DNA from: Bacteroides neonati
GTDB taxonomy: Bacteria; Bacteroidota; Bacteroidia; Bacteroidales; Bacteroidaceae
NCBI RefSeq assembly: GCF_000499785.1
Contig: NZ_HG726020.1
Location: 934,399-998,398, forward strand
Reading direction: 5' to 3'
Length of the DNA stretch: 64,000 nucleotides
Each line of letters opens with the position of its first letter. The first letter of the stretch is position 1. Shown in pieces: positions 50,833 to 59,821 of the stretch. The notes beneath the pieces were generated by a model. That model had not been told where the DNA came from. It saw nothing but the letters and a program-made list of their open reading frames with translations, and ran no database searches. The translations under genes were made by a program, and so were the position numbers.

Positions 50833-50853
50833 TGTCTGAATAAACCATGCTTT

Positions 50854-51780
50854 ATGAAACAGATACTTACACTCTTCCTTTTTTTCGTTCTACTTTCTCC
50901 CTTATCGCAGGCGCAAGAAAAGGTATATACAGTCGACAATATTCCCAAGGTGCATCTGCAAAATAAGATGCAGTATGTATGCAACCCTGCCGGTATTCTA
51001 TCCGGCGAAGCTTGTGCGCAGATAGACAGTATGCTCTATGCCCTCGAACAGCAAACAGGTATCGAAACTGTGGTAGCCGTAGTGCCCAGTATTGGTCAGG
51101 CTGATTGTTTCGACTTTTCTCACGAACTATTAAACAAATGGGGGGTAGGCAAACAAGGCAAAAACAATGGTTTGGTCATTCTTCTTGTTACCGACCAGCG
51201 ATGTGTACAGTTCTATACCGGCTATGGCCTTGAAGGCGATCTGCCCGATGCCATCTGCAAACGCATACAAACCAAATATATGATTCCTTATCTGCGACAG
51301 GGCGATTGGAACAACGGAATGGTAGCCGGCGTTCGAGCCGTATGCCAACGCTTGGACGGATCGATGGTGAACGATACACCTTCGCAAGACGAAGGCGGTT
51401 CGTGGGGATTGATCGTATTTGCTCTCTTCGGCTTCATAGGCGTAGCCTCTATCATCAGCGTGCTCGCCGTACGTGCTGCAAGCCGTTGCCCCAAATGCGG
51501 AAAACATGAGTTGCAACGTAGCGGAAGCACACTTATCTCTAAACGAAACGGTGTGAAAACAGAAGACGTCGTATACACCTGCCGCCATTGTGGCCATAGC
51601 GTTGTGCGCCGCCAACAAACCTATGACGAAGACTATCGCGGACGTGGCAATGGTGGAGGGGGGCCCTTCATTGGCGGCTTCGGCACAGGTGGTGGTTTCG
51701 GAGGTGGAGGCGGAGGCTTTAGCGGCGGAAGCTTCGGCGGGGGAATGGGCGGAGGCGGTGGAGCCGGTTCTCGCTTTTAA
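50854..51780 (+). CDS. TPM domain (YgcG-like) protein with zinc-ribbon and glycine-rich tail
   Basis: A 308-aa exported membrane protein: signal peptide ending SQAQ, TPM_phosphatase domain (about 40-165, NPAGILSGEACAQIDSMLYALEQQTGIETVVAVVPSIG), one transmembrane helix (about 185-208), then a cytoplasmic zinc-ribbon-like CPKCG/CRHCGH and a glycine-rich tail ending GAGSRF. The frame runs open 82 codons further upstream over the hydrolase gene; the signal peptide and promoter fix the start. TPM proteins are repeatedly paired with LemA, as here (lemA starts 50 bp downstream). The function of the pair is not established. Confidence 0.9.
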   Translation: MKQILTLFLFFVLLSPLSQAQEKVYTVDNIPKVHLQNKMQYVCNPAGILSGEACAQIDSMLYALEQQTGIETVVAVVPSIGQADCFDFSHELLNKWGVGKQGKNNGLVILLVTDQRCVQFYTGYGLEGDLPDAICKRIQTKYMIPYLRQGDWNNGMVAGVRAVCQRLDGSMVNDTPSQDEGGSWGLIVFALFGFIGVASIISVLAVRAASRCPKCGKHELQRSGSTLISKRNGVKTEDVVYTCRHCGHSVVRRQQTYDEDYRGRGNGGGGPFIGGFGTGGGFGGGGGGFSGGSFGGGMGGGGGAGSRF

Positions 51781-51830
51781 TCTCAAACAGTATATAGTCA
51801 ATAAATAATCACTTCAAATACAACGATCAA

Positions 51831-52421
51831 ATGAAGAAATCAGTTATTATTCTCCTTGCTATTCTTGCCGTTGTGGCAATCATTGTTATCTCCTCTATCA
51901 GCACGTATAACGGATTGGTAACGATGGACGAAAAGGTAAGTGGTCAATGGGCCAATGTAGAAACGCAGTATCAACGCCGTGCCGATCTCATTCCCAATCT
52001 GGTAAATACGGTGAAGGGTTATGCCACTCACGAGCAGTCTACCCTCGAAGGAGTGGTCGAAGCACGCAGTCAGGCAACGCAAATCAAAGTAGATGCCGCC
52101 AATTTAACACCCGAGAAACTGGCCGAATATCAAAAGGCACAAGGAGCGGTAACACAGGCTTTGGGCAAACTGCTTGCCATCACCGAGAACTACCCCGACC
52201 TGAAGGCCAACCAAAACTTTCTGGAGTTGCAAGCCCAACTCGAAGGAACGGAGAACCGAATCAATGTAGCCCGCAAGGACTTCAATGACGCGGCACAGGC
52301 ATACAACGTCAACATTCGTCGCTTCCCGAAAAGTATCTTCGCTACCATGTTTGGTTTCGAAAAGCGTGCTTATTTCGAAGCAGCCGAGGGCAGTGAGAAA
52401 GCACCTGAGGTGAAGTTTTAA
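51831..52421 (+). CDS. LemA family protein
   Basis: A 196-aa membrane-anchored helical protein: TM1 (about 4-24), then the LemA core YNGLVTMDEKVSGQWANVETQYQRRADLIPNLVNTVKGYA and the C-terminal NVARKDFNDAAQAYNVNIRRFP. The rest is a long coiled helical bundle. Partner of the TPM protein upstream; a hairpin follows. Confidence 0.95.
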   Translation: MKKSVIILLAILAVVAIIVISSISTYNGLVTMDEKVSGQWANVETQYQRRADLIPNLVNTVKGYATHEQSTLEGVVEARSQATQIKVDAANLTPEKLAEYQKAQGAVTQALGKLLAITENYPDLKANQNFLELQAQLEGTENRINVARKDFNDAAQAYNVNIRRFPKSIFATMFGFEKRAYFEAAEGSEKAPEVKF

Positions 52422-52428
52422 ACACCTT

Positions 52429-52453
52429 GCAGCCTTGTTTACGACAAGGCTGC
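52429..52453 (+). terminator. Hairpin between lemA and the MACPF gene
   Basis: GCAGCCTTGT pairs perfectly with ACAAGGCTGC around a 5-nt loop. No T tract follows (CCCAAAC), so termination strength is uncertain. Confidence 0.55.
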
Positions 52454-52487
52454 CCAAACACATCAGCCACCAAATACTTAAAAAAGC

Positions 52488-53942
52488 ATGAAAACAACTA
52501 AGTGGGTCGGCCTCATCACACTCTTTGTTTGTGCCTCTGCCTTCGTCGGTTGTCATGATGGCGAAACAGGGGACAATATCTCCGGGAGCCATGATCCCTA
52601 TATCAGCCCTTCAGTGCCTAAAGGCAGCATCTCTGTTCTCGCTTCAGAAACACAGATGCGTCTCGTGCCCGGACTGGGATATGATATTATGGGCGATTAT
52701 CTAAGCAATAATTCGATCAGAGAAGCAGTCGTCGACTTAGATAAAGTAGATAAAGACCTAATCACGTACATCCAAGCAACCGCAAGCGAAGGGGCTGGAT
52801 ACGAAGGGCACAATATGGTCGAACTTCTTCAATCGATCATGAAGAGAGACTTCGCCGTACCGCCCGAAAATAGAAACGATTTACTATTCACCGGCACATT
52901 TACCGACAACAAAGGGCTGGATAGCCATTACGACTACTCCTCTCAATATACCTTTGTGCTCGGGCATAGCGGATCTACCGGTTATCTGTACCGCTTACTT
53001 GCACTAAACATGAAGTGGGAGTCGTGCCTCACCGATGAATTCAAAGAAGCACTTGCACTTTACACTCCCAAGGAGATCATCGAAAAGTTCGGTACGCATA
53101 TACTGAAAGACATTCACCTGGGAAGCTTGATCCGAACTCTCTACCGTACGGTAGTAGCCGACAGCCGGCAAGAGTGTTTACGAACAGCAATTACAGGACA
53201 GGGTGCTCGTCAAAGTACCATTTACAAATTCCCTCACATCACCATCACTTATCCGGAAGAGGTAGTAAAAAAGAATTATGACGGAACGATCACGGTTACC
53301 TTTCAAGGAGGCAACCCGAAAACATTGCCGACCATTTCGCTCACCCCGAACGAAGTTATAGGCAACCCTATTAATCCCGGTTCTTGGATGCTTAGCAGCA
53401 ATGAAACCAATGTTGCCTTAACCCGGTTGGAAGGCAATGATCTGATTCCCCTTTACGATGTCGTTGCCGATCCCATAAAAAAGCAGCAACTCAAAGAGGC
53501 CATCACTGCGCATATCAAAGCACATCAATTGCCCATGCTTCAAACCGCCCCCATCTTTCAGGCCGGCGACGGAAAGAACCATCGCTACTTTACCTCTTAC
53601 GACGAACTGACTCGCCAAACACAACCTCCGTATACATGCCACGGTGTTATTGGGAGTGTCTTCGTAGTCCAAACGGCAGGTACCGTCCCCCTTTATCAAT
53701 TTACAGATGGAAAGAACGACCGCCTGTCCTTATCTCCCACATTGACCGACCGCCAGCCGATGGGATCTCCATACATAATGGGATATGTCTATGAGGAATA
53801 TCAACCAGATCTGGACCGCATATACGAAATATCCGATGGAACCAACTTTGCCTATACGCTCGAAAACAAGAGTGCCTATGGCGAACGAGGCAGTTGGAAG
53901 CAAACAGGCAACTTCTTTTATACAAAAAAAATATCATTATAA
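52488..53942 (+). CDS. MACPF domain lipoprotein
   Basis: A 484-aa surface or periplasmic lipoprotein: signal with lipobox FVGC, then an MACPF domain with signature FGTHILKDIHLGS (Gly202-Thr-His204) preceded by helix-forming segments. The C-terminal third (about 360-484) has three repeats of an I/Y-x-F/I-DGKN-type unit (PIFQAGDGKNHRYF, PLYQFTDGKNDRLS, RIYEISDGTNFAY). MACPF proteins form membrane pores; Bacteroidales members include secreted antimicrobial toxins (BSAPs) and proteins of unknown role. Toxicity is not shown by the sequence. No dedicated immunity gene was recognised beside it. Confidence 0.9.
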   Translation: MKTTKWVGLITLFVCASAFVGCHDGETGDNISGSHDPYISPSVPKGSISVLASETQMRLVPGLGYDIMGDYLSNNSIREAVVDLDKVDKDLITYIQATASEGAGYEGHNMVELLQSIMKRDFAVPPENRNDLLFTGTFTDNKGLDSHYDYSSQYTFVLGHSGSTGYLYRLLALNMKWESCLTDEFKEALALYTPKEIIEKFGTHILKDIHLGSLIRTLYRTVVADSRQECLRTAITGQGARQSTIYKFPHITITYPEEVVKKNYDGTITVTFQGGNPKTLPTISLTPNEVIGNPINPGSWMLSSNETNVALTRLEGNDLIPLYDVVADPIKKQQLKEAITAHIKAHQLPMLQTAPIFQAGDGKNHRYFTSYDELTRQTQPPYTCHGVIGSVFVVQTAGTVPLYQFTDGKNDRLSLSPTLTDRQPMGSPYIMGYVYEEYQPDLDRIYEISDGTNFAYTLENKSAYGERGSWKQTGNFFYTKKISL

Positions 53943-53982
53943 CACCCGAACAGATACTCTTACTATTCGTTGAGAGCAAAAG

Positions 53983-54059
53983 TACGTACTTAATGCATTG
54001 TTAATTAGTATATTATTGATGCATAAAGTACATACTCTATACATCAAGGAATACGTATT
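53983..54059 (+). repeat. Four direct repeats with exact 23-bp period
   Basis: Cores TACGTACT (53983), TAGTATAT (54006), TACATACT (54029) and TACGTATT (54052) start every 23 bp. The first and third are preceded by AAAG. The core, flank and period match the array at 15786-15840. The regulated gene is not obvious. Confidence 0.65.
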
Positions 54060-54258
54060 CTTTTAATAGCTGAATATCAACAACTTGCAACATTCCGAAC
54101 CAATCAATCCATCTCCTCGATTGTAGCGATTTTAAAACATTCTCTCCAAAGTATCAGGCATTCCATCCAACTGTTCATAACAGGCGGTAACGCAAACCTA
54201 CCACCGTAAAAGCAAAAAACAAGGTAACTTGAATCTCCCCCATGGCTAACTTAATTAA

Positions 54259-54293
54259 TTTGTTGGCTATACAAAAAAAAAACAGTACTTTTG
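54259..54293 (+). promoter_or_regulatory. purM promoter (-33 TTTG, -7 TACTTTTG)
   Basis: TTTG at 54259-54262 and TACTTTTG at 54286-54293 are 23 bp apart, an almost complete match to the Bacteroides promoter. The start of transcription is predicted about 25-30 bp before the purM ATG. Confidence 0.75.
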
Positions 54294-54326
54294 CACCCGT
54301 ATATACATAATCCTTATAATTAACTC

Positions 54327-55493
54327 ATGAGTAATCAACGATACATGATGCGTGGTGTAAGCGCGTCGAAAGAAGATGTGCACAACGCCATCAAGAACAT
54401 AGACAAAGGCATCTTCCCACAGGCATTCTGCAAAATCATTCCCGATATACTGGGTGGCGACCCGGATTATTGCAACATTATGCACGCCGACGGAGCCGGA
54501 ACCAAATCGTCACTGGCTTATATGTACTGGAAAGAGACCGGTGATTTATCGGTATGGAAAGGTATTGCACAAGATGCCCTGATTATGAATATTGACGACC
54601 TTCTTTGTGTGGGTGCAGTTGATAACATCCTAGTGTCATCAACTATCGGACGCAACAAGCTGCTCATTCCGGGCGAAGTAATCTCGGCAATCATCAATGG
54701 AACAGACGAACTGCTGAACGAGCTTCGCGAAATGGGCGTAGGTGTTTATGCCACCGGTGGCGAAACGGCCGACGTAGGCGATCTGGTACGTACGATTATC
54801 GTTGACAGCACCGTGACCTGCCGCATGAAACGTGCCGATGTCATTGACAATGCCCACATTCGTCCCGGAGACGTGATCGTCGGGTTGGCCTCTTACGGAC
54901 AAGCAACTTATGAAAAGGAATACAACGGCGGTATGGGCAGTAACGGACTGACTTCGGCTCGTCACGATGTATTTTCGAAATACCTGGCTGACAAATATCC
55001 CGAAAGCTATGATGCGGGTGTTCCCGAAGAATTGGTTTACTCGGGTGGCTTAAAACTCACCGACGAAGTAGCCGACTCTCCTATCAACGCCGGTAAGCTG
55101 GTACTTTCGGCTACACGCACCTATGCGCCCGTAGTGAAAAAACTACTCGACGCTTTGCGCCCTCACATACACGGTATGGTACACTGCTCGGGTGGTGCAC
55201 AGACCAAAATTCTACATTTCATTGGCGACATGCGTGTGGTAAAAGATAACCTCTTCCCGGTACCTCCCTTGTTTAAAACCATTCAGGAGCAAAGCGGAAC
55301 CGATTGGGCAGAGATGTACAAAGTATTCAACATGGGTCACCGCCTTGAAATCTACCTATCGCCCGAGCATGCAGCAGAGGTGATTGCCATCTCCGAATCG
55401 TTCGGTATCCCCGCACAGATAGTAGGTCGTGTAGAAGAAAGCGAAAAGAAAGAATTGATTATTAAGAGCGAATTCGGCGAATTCAGATATTAA
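54327..55493 (+). CDS. purM: Phosphoribosylformylglycinamidine cyclo-ligase (AIR synthase)
   Basis: ATP-dependent closure of the imidazole ring in purine synthesis. It has 388 aa with HADGAGTKSSLAYMY, ATGGETADVGDLV and the C-terminal AIRS domain including NMGHRLEIYL. This is the longer AIR synthase variant common in Bacteroidetes. First gene of the purM-prfA-pyrF-HD run; prfA starts 4 bp after its stop. Confidence 0.94.
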   Translation: MSNQRYMMRGVSASKEDVHNAIKNIDKGIFPQAFCKIIPDILGGDPDYCNIMHADGAGTKSSLAYMYWKETGDLSVWKGIAQDALIMNIDDLLCVGAVDNILVSSTIGRNKLLIPGEVISAIINGTDELLNELREMGVGVYATGGETADVGDLVRTIIVDSTVTCRMKRADVIDNAHIRPGDVIVGLASYGQATYEKEYNGGMGSNGLTSARHDVFSKYLADKYPESYDAGVPEELVYSGGLKLTDEVADSPINAGKLVLSATRTYAPVVKKLLDALRPHIHGMVHCSGGAQTKILHFIGDMRVVKDNLFPVPPLFKTIQEQSGTDWAEMYKVFNMGHRLEIYLSPEHAAEVIAISESFGIPAQIVGRVEESEKKELIIKSEFGEFRY

Positions 55494-55497
55494 TTAA

Positions 55498-56610
55498 ATG
55501 ACAGACAACAACAGTTTATTAGATAAGCTCGAAGGCCTCGTAGCCCGTTTCGAAGAGATCTCGACCCTCATTACCGACCCTTCGGTACTGGCCGATCAGA
55601 AACGCTATGTAAAATTGACCAAAGAGTACAAAGAGATGAGCAGCCTGATGAAGGCTCGCAAAGAGTACGTTCAGCTACTCAACGGCATTGATGAAGCCAA
55701 AGACATCATCACCAACGAAACCGATCAGGAGATGCGCGATATGGCTCGCGAAGAACTCAACCTCTGTCAGGCACGCTTGCCCGAGTTGGAAGAGGAGATC
55801 AAGATCATGCTGGTGCCCGCCGATCCGCAAGACGGAAAGAACGCCATTGTCGAAATACGTGGTGGTACGGGTGGTGATGAAGCAGCGATCTTTGCCGGCG
55901 ACCTCTTCCGCATGTACGTGAAGTATTGCGAGTCGAAAGGTTGGAGAGTAGAGGTATCGAGCAGCAACGAAGGAACAGCCGGAGGATACAAAGAAATTAT
56001 CTTTACCGTAACGGGCGAAAACGTATATGGCACATTGAAGTATGAGTCGGGTGTACACCGCGTACAGCGTGTGCCGGCTACCGAGACTCAAGGACGTGTA
56101 CATACATCGGCCTCATCGGTTGCCGTACTTCCCGAAGCCGAGGAGTTTGATGTAGAGATCAACGAAGGCGAAATTAAATGGGATACCTTCCGTTCGGGTG
56201 GTGCCGGTGGTCAGAATGTAAATAAGGTAGAGTCGGGTGTTCGCTTGCGTTACCTCTGGAAGAACCCGAATACGGGCGAGTCCGAAGAGATATTGATCGA
56301 ATGTACCGAAACACGCGACCAGCCCAAGAACAAAGCACGTGCCTTAACGCGCCTGCGCTCGTTTATCTATGATAAAGAGCATCAAAAATACCTGGACGAT
56401 ATTGCTTCCAAGCGTAAAACAATGGTATCGACCGGAGACCGTTCGGCCAAGATCCGTACCTACAACTATCCGCAAGGGCGCATCACCGATCACCGTATCA
56501 ATTATACGATTTATAATCTGGCTGCCTTCATGGAAGGAAGCATTCAGGAGTGCATCGATAAGCTGATGATTGCCGAAAATGCCGAACGATTGAAAGAGAG
56601 CGAATTGTAA
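55498..56610 (+). CDS. prfA: Peptide chain release factor 1
   Basis: Recognises UAA/UAG and triggers peptide release on the ribosome. The catalytic GGQ is at 237-239 in RSGGAGGQNVNKVESGVRL; the EIRGGTGGDEAAIFA segment is also present. It has 370 aa, full length. No internal TGA frameshift of the RF2 kind was seen. Confidence 0.97.
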   Translation: MTDNNSLLDKLEGLVARFEEISTLITDPSVLADQKRYVKLTKEYKEMSSLMKARKEYVQLLNGIDEAKDIITNETDQEMRDMAREELNLCQARLPELEEEIKIMLVPADPQDGKNAIVEIRGGTGGDEAAIFAGDLFRMYVKYCESKGWRVEVSSSNEGTAGGYKEIIFTVTGENVYGTLKYESGVHRVQRVPATETQGRVHTSASSVAVLPEAEEFDVEINEGEIKWDTFRSGGAGGQNVNKVESGVRLRYLWKNPNTGESEEILIECTETRDQPKNKARALTRLRSFIYDKEHQKYLDDIASKRKTMVSTGDRSAKIRTYNYPQGRITDHRINYTIYNLAAFMEGSIQECIDKLMIAENAERLKESEL

Positions 56611-56628
56611 ACGAATTTATATAGAAAG

Positions 56629-57453
56629 ATGAATAAGCAACAACTATTTGAGAACATCAAACGCAAGAAGTCATTCCTCTGCGTAGGTCTCGACACCGAT
56701 ATCAAGAAGATTCCGGAACACCTCCTCAAAGAGGAAGATCCGATCTTTGCATTCAACAAAGCCATCATCGATGCTACGGCCGATTATTGTATTGCCTACA
56801 AACCTAATTTGGCTTTCTACGAAAGTATGGGTGTAAAAGGCTGGATCGCTTTTGAGAAAACAGTAAACTACCTCAAAACACAATACCCCGATCAGTTTAT
56901 CATAGCCGATGCCAAACGTGGCGACATCGGCAATACCAGCGAAATGTATGCCCGCTCTTTTTTTGATGAGCTGAACATCGATTCGGTAACGGTAGCTCCC
57001 TATATGGGCGAAGACAGCGTGAAACCATTCCTCATCTATCCCGAGAAGTGGGTGATCCTGCTGGCACTGACCAGCAATAAAGGTTCGCACGATTTTCAGT
57101 TGACCGAAGATGCAAACGGTGAGCGTCTCTTTGAGAAGGTATTGCGCAAATCGCAAGAATGGGCGGGCGACGAACAGATGATGTACGTGGTAGGTGCCAC
57201 ACAAGGTCGTGCATTCGAAGACATCCGCAAGATTGTGCCCAATCACTTCCTTTTAGTACCGGGTGTAGGAGCACAAGGTGGTTCGCTCGAGGAAGTATGC
57301 AAATACGGAATGAACAGTACTTGCGGCCTGATAGTCAACTCTTCTCGTGGCATCATTTATGCCGATAAGACCGAACACTTTGCCACTGCCGCCCGTGCAG
57401 CCGCCAAAGAGGTACAAAGCCAGATGGCAGAAGAGCTGAAAGCTATTTTATAA
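56629..57453 (+). CDS. pyrF: Orotidine 5'-phosphate decarboxylase (type 2)
   Basis: Final step of UMP synthesis. The 274-aa form has the type 2 features [14 protein letters not shown] at the N-terminus and the catalytic [25 protein letters not shown] is the phosphate-binding loop. Overlaps the HD protein start by 1 bp (TAATG). Confidence 0.96.
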   Translation: MNKQQLFENIKRKKSFLCVGLDTDIKKIPEHLLKEEDPIFAFNKAIIDATADYCIAYKPNLAFYESMGVKGWIAFEKTVNYLKTQYPDQFIIADAKRGDIGNTSEMYARSFFDELNIDSVTVAPYMGEDSVKPFLIYPEKWVILLALTSNKGSHDFQLTEDANGERLFEKVLRKSQEWAGDEQMMYVVGATQGRAFEDIRKIVPNHFLLVPGVGAQGGSLEEVCKYGMNSTCGLIVNSSRGIIYADKTEHFATAARAAAKEVQSQMAEELKAIL

Positions 57454-58679
57454 TGCCAGGCGAAAGGAAGCTTATCAATGACCCGGTATTCGGGTTTATC
57501 AACATACCCAAGGGGTTGATGTACGACATCGTGCGTCATCCCCTCTTGCAACGCCTTAGCCGCATCAAGCAGCTGGGGCTTTCGTCTGTTGTATACCCGG
57601 GTGCCCAACACACACGGTTTCAGCATTCGCTGGGAGCTTTCCACCTGATGACTGAGGCGATTCAGCAACTGATGCAAAAAGGCCATTTTATCTTCGACAG
57701 TGAAGCCGAAGCCGTACAGGCAGCCATACTGCTGCACGATATCGGTCATGGCCCGTTCTCTCACGTACTCGAAAATACCATCATCAAAGACGTGTCTCAC
57801 GAGGAGATTTCGCTGATGTTGATGGAACGGATGAACAAGCAGATGAACGGAAGGCTTAGTTTGGCCATTCAGATATTCAAAGACGAATACCCCAAGCGAT
57901 TTCTTCACCAACTGGTTAGTGGGCAGCTGGATATGGACAGGCTCGACTATTTGAGTCGCGACAGCTTCTATACAGGCGTCATTGAAGGTAGCATAGGCTC
58001 TGCACGTATCATTAAAATGCTCGATGTAGCAGACGATCATCTGGTCGTCGAATCGAAAGGTATCTACTCCATTGAAAACTTCCTTACCGCGCGCCGGCTG
58101 ATGTACTGGCAAGTATACCTGCACAAAACATCGGTAGGCTATGAGCGTATGCTCATTAGTGCTTTGTTGCGGGCCAAAGAGTTGGCTTCAAAAGGAGTCG
58201 ATCTATTTGCTTCGCCCGCTTTGAAGTTCTTTCTCTATAACGATATCGACAAAGAGGCGTTCTACAGCCGCTGTGAGTGTCTGGAGAACTTCATCCAGCT
58301 AGACGATAACGACATCTGGACCTCTCTGAAGGCTTGGAGCACGCACAGTGACAAGACTCTTTCGACCCTGAGTTTGGGAATGATTAATCGTAACATCTTC
58401 AAAGTCGAAATTTCCAATACTCCCATTGGTATAGAAAGAAAAAAAGAATTAACTTTGCGCATCAGCGAACAACTAAACATACCACTTTCCGAAACGAGCT
58501 ATTTTGTCTCTACCCCCAGTATTGAGAAGAATATGTATAACCCTGCAGATGACAGCATCGATATTATCTACAAGGATGGCACAATAAAAAATATTGCCGA
58601 AGCATCGGATATGCTAAACATTTCCCTACTATCTAAAAAGGTAAAGAAATACTATATTTGCTACCAACGTTTGCATTGA
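57453..58679 (+). CDS. HD domain phosphohydrolase (dGTPase/SAMHD1-like)
   Basis: A 408-aa metal-dependent hydrolase. The HD motif is HDIGHGPFSH (His95-Asp96, His99) and the upstream QHTRFQHSLGAFHL supplies the first metal His. Distal parts (SRDSFYTGVIEGSIG) match the YdhJ/dNTPase branch. The substrate may be a nucleotide; dNTP hydrolysis is an inference from the family. Translation coupled to pyrF. Confidence 0.92.
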   Translation: MPGERKLINDPVFGFINIPKGLMYDIVRHPLLQRLSRIKQLGLSSVVYPGAQHTRFQHSLGAFHLMTEAIQQLMQKGHFIFDSEAEAVQAAILLHDIGHGPFSHVLENTIIKDVSHEEISLMLMERMNKQMNGRLSLAIQIFKDEYPKRFLHQLVSGQLDMDRLDYLSRDSFYTGVIEGSIGSARIIKMLDVADDHLVVESKGIYSIENFLTARRLMYWQVYLHKTSVGYERMLISALLRAKELASKGVDLFASPALKFFLYNDIDKEAFYSRCECLENFIQLDDNDIWTSLKAWSTHSDKTLSTLSLGMINRNIFKVEISNTPIGIERKKELTLRISEQLNIPLSETSYFVSTPSIEKNMYNPADDSIDIIYKDGTIKNIAEASDMLNISLLSKKVKKYYICYQRLH

Positions 58680-58777
58680 CAAGTATAAAATATTCATTAA
58701 AGAGTAGGGATATCTAAAAAAAAAATCCGTTCTTTGTGTATTGAATCAAAATCATCTAAAATAAAATAGAGTAAAAT

Positions 58778-59818
58778 ATGGAGTTCTCGGCTAAGCAAAT
58801 TGCAGCATTTATCCAAGGGGATATTATCGGAGACGAAAACGCAACTGTTCATACTTTCGCCAAAATAGAAGAAGGCATGCCCGGTGCTATTTCCTTTCTT
58901 TCGAACCCGAAATATACATCTTATATCTATGAAACGCAATCAACCATTGTATTAGTCAACAAAGACTTTGTGCCGGAGCACGAGATCAAGGCAACTTTAA
59001 TTAAAGTTGACAATGCGTACGAGAGTCTCGCTAAATTGATGAACCTATACGAGATGAGTAAGCCTAAAAAAACGGGAATCGACCCATTGGCTTATGTTGC
59101 TCCAACGGCCAAAATAGGTAAAAACGTTTATATCGCTCCTCTGGCTTGCGTTGAAGACGGCGCAGAGATTGGAGACAATACAATTATACATCCGCATGTA
59201 ACCATTGGCGAACAAGCCAAGGTCGGAAACAACTGCATTATCTATCCTAACGTAACGATTTATCATGACTGCCGTATTGGCAACGATTGTGTACTTCATG
59301 CCGGTTGTGTGATTGGTGCCGATGGTTTCGGCTTTGCCCCTACCGCAACGGGATATGAAAAAATTCCTCAGATCGGTATTGTGATTATCGAAAACAACGT
59401 AGAGATCGGAGCCAATACTTGTATTGACCGTGCTACTATGGGAGCAACCATCGTGCGCAGCGGTGCAAAGATGGACAACCTGATACAGATGGCACACAAT
59501 GTAGAGGTAGGATCGCATACGGTAATAGCCGCACAGGTAGGTATTGCCGGTTCGGCCAAGATTGGCGAATGGTGTATGTTTGGAGGACAAGTGGGTATTG
59601 CCGGACACTCTAAAATCGGTGATAAAGTAGGCTTGGGTGCTCAAACAGGAGTACCGGGCAATATCAAATCGGGAAGTCAGCTCATTGGAACTCCCCCTAT
59701 GGAGCTGAAACAGTACTTCAAATCATCTATTGCTCAAAGAAGCTTACCCGAAATGCAAAACGAAGTGCGCAGCTTGCGCCGCGAATTAGAAGAATTAAAA
59801 CAACAATTAAATAAGTAA
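58778..59818 (+). CDS. lpxD: UDP-3-O-(3-hydroxyacyl)glucosamine N-acyltransferase
   Basis: Lipid A synthesis: adds the second acyl chain to UDP-acyl-GlcN. N-terminal uridine-binding domain (about 1-100), then a left-handed beta helix of hexapeptide repeats (about 105-310), with the active-site region [16 protein letters not shown] and a C-terminal coiled helix ([19 protein letters not shown]). The 346 aa are full length. First gene of the lpxD-lpxC/fabZ-lpxA run; lpxC/fabZ starts 3 bp after its stop. Confidence 0.96.
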   Translation: MEFSAKQIAAFIQGDIIGDENATVHTFAKIEEGMPGAISFLSNPKYTSYIYETQSTIVLVNKDFVPEHEIKATLIKVDNAYESLAKLMNLYEMSKPKKTGIDPLAYVAPTAKIGKNVYIAPLACVEDGAEIGDNTIIHPHVTIGEQAKVGNNCIIYPNVTIYHDCRIGNDCVLHAGCVIGADGFGFAPTATGYEKIPQIGIVIIENNVEIGANTCIDRATMGATIVRSGAKMDNLIQMAHNVEVGSHTVIAAQVGIAGSAKIGEWCMFGGQVGIAGHSKIGDKVGLGAQTGVPGNIKSGSQLIGTPPMELKQYFKSSIAQRSLPEMQNEVRSLRRELEELKQQLNK

Positions 59819-59821
59819 CCA

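Larger units (their letters stand above)
53943..54326. other. 384-bp intergenic region before purM
   Basis: No gene seen. It holds a four-copy 23-bp-period repeat array (53983-54059), a minus-strand -7-like box at 53977-53984 and the purM promoter at 54259-54293. Confidence 0.7.

Noticed and set aside
50608..50853. N-terminal extension of the TPM protein by 82 residues
   Set aside because: It overlaps the alpha/beta hydrolase gene in another frame, and the signal peptide starts at 50854 just after a promoter box.
57357..58124. Minus-strand open frame of 255 codons inside the pyrF/HD protein region
   Set aside because: It lies antisense to two well-supported genes and has no recognisable domain; it is a codon-bias shadow. 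The same holds for long frames at 51130-51801 (minus), 59045-59644 (minus), 56671-57246 (minus), 60416-60967 (minus), 61462-62001 (minus), 14573-15145 (plus) and 12699-13256 (plus).
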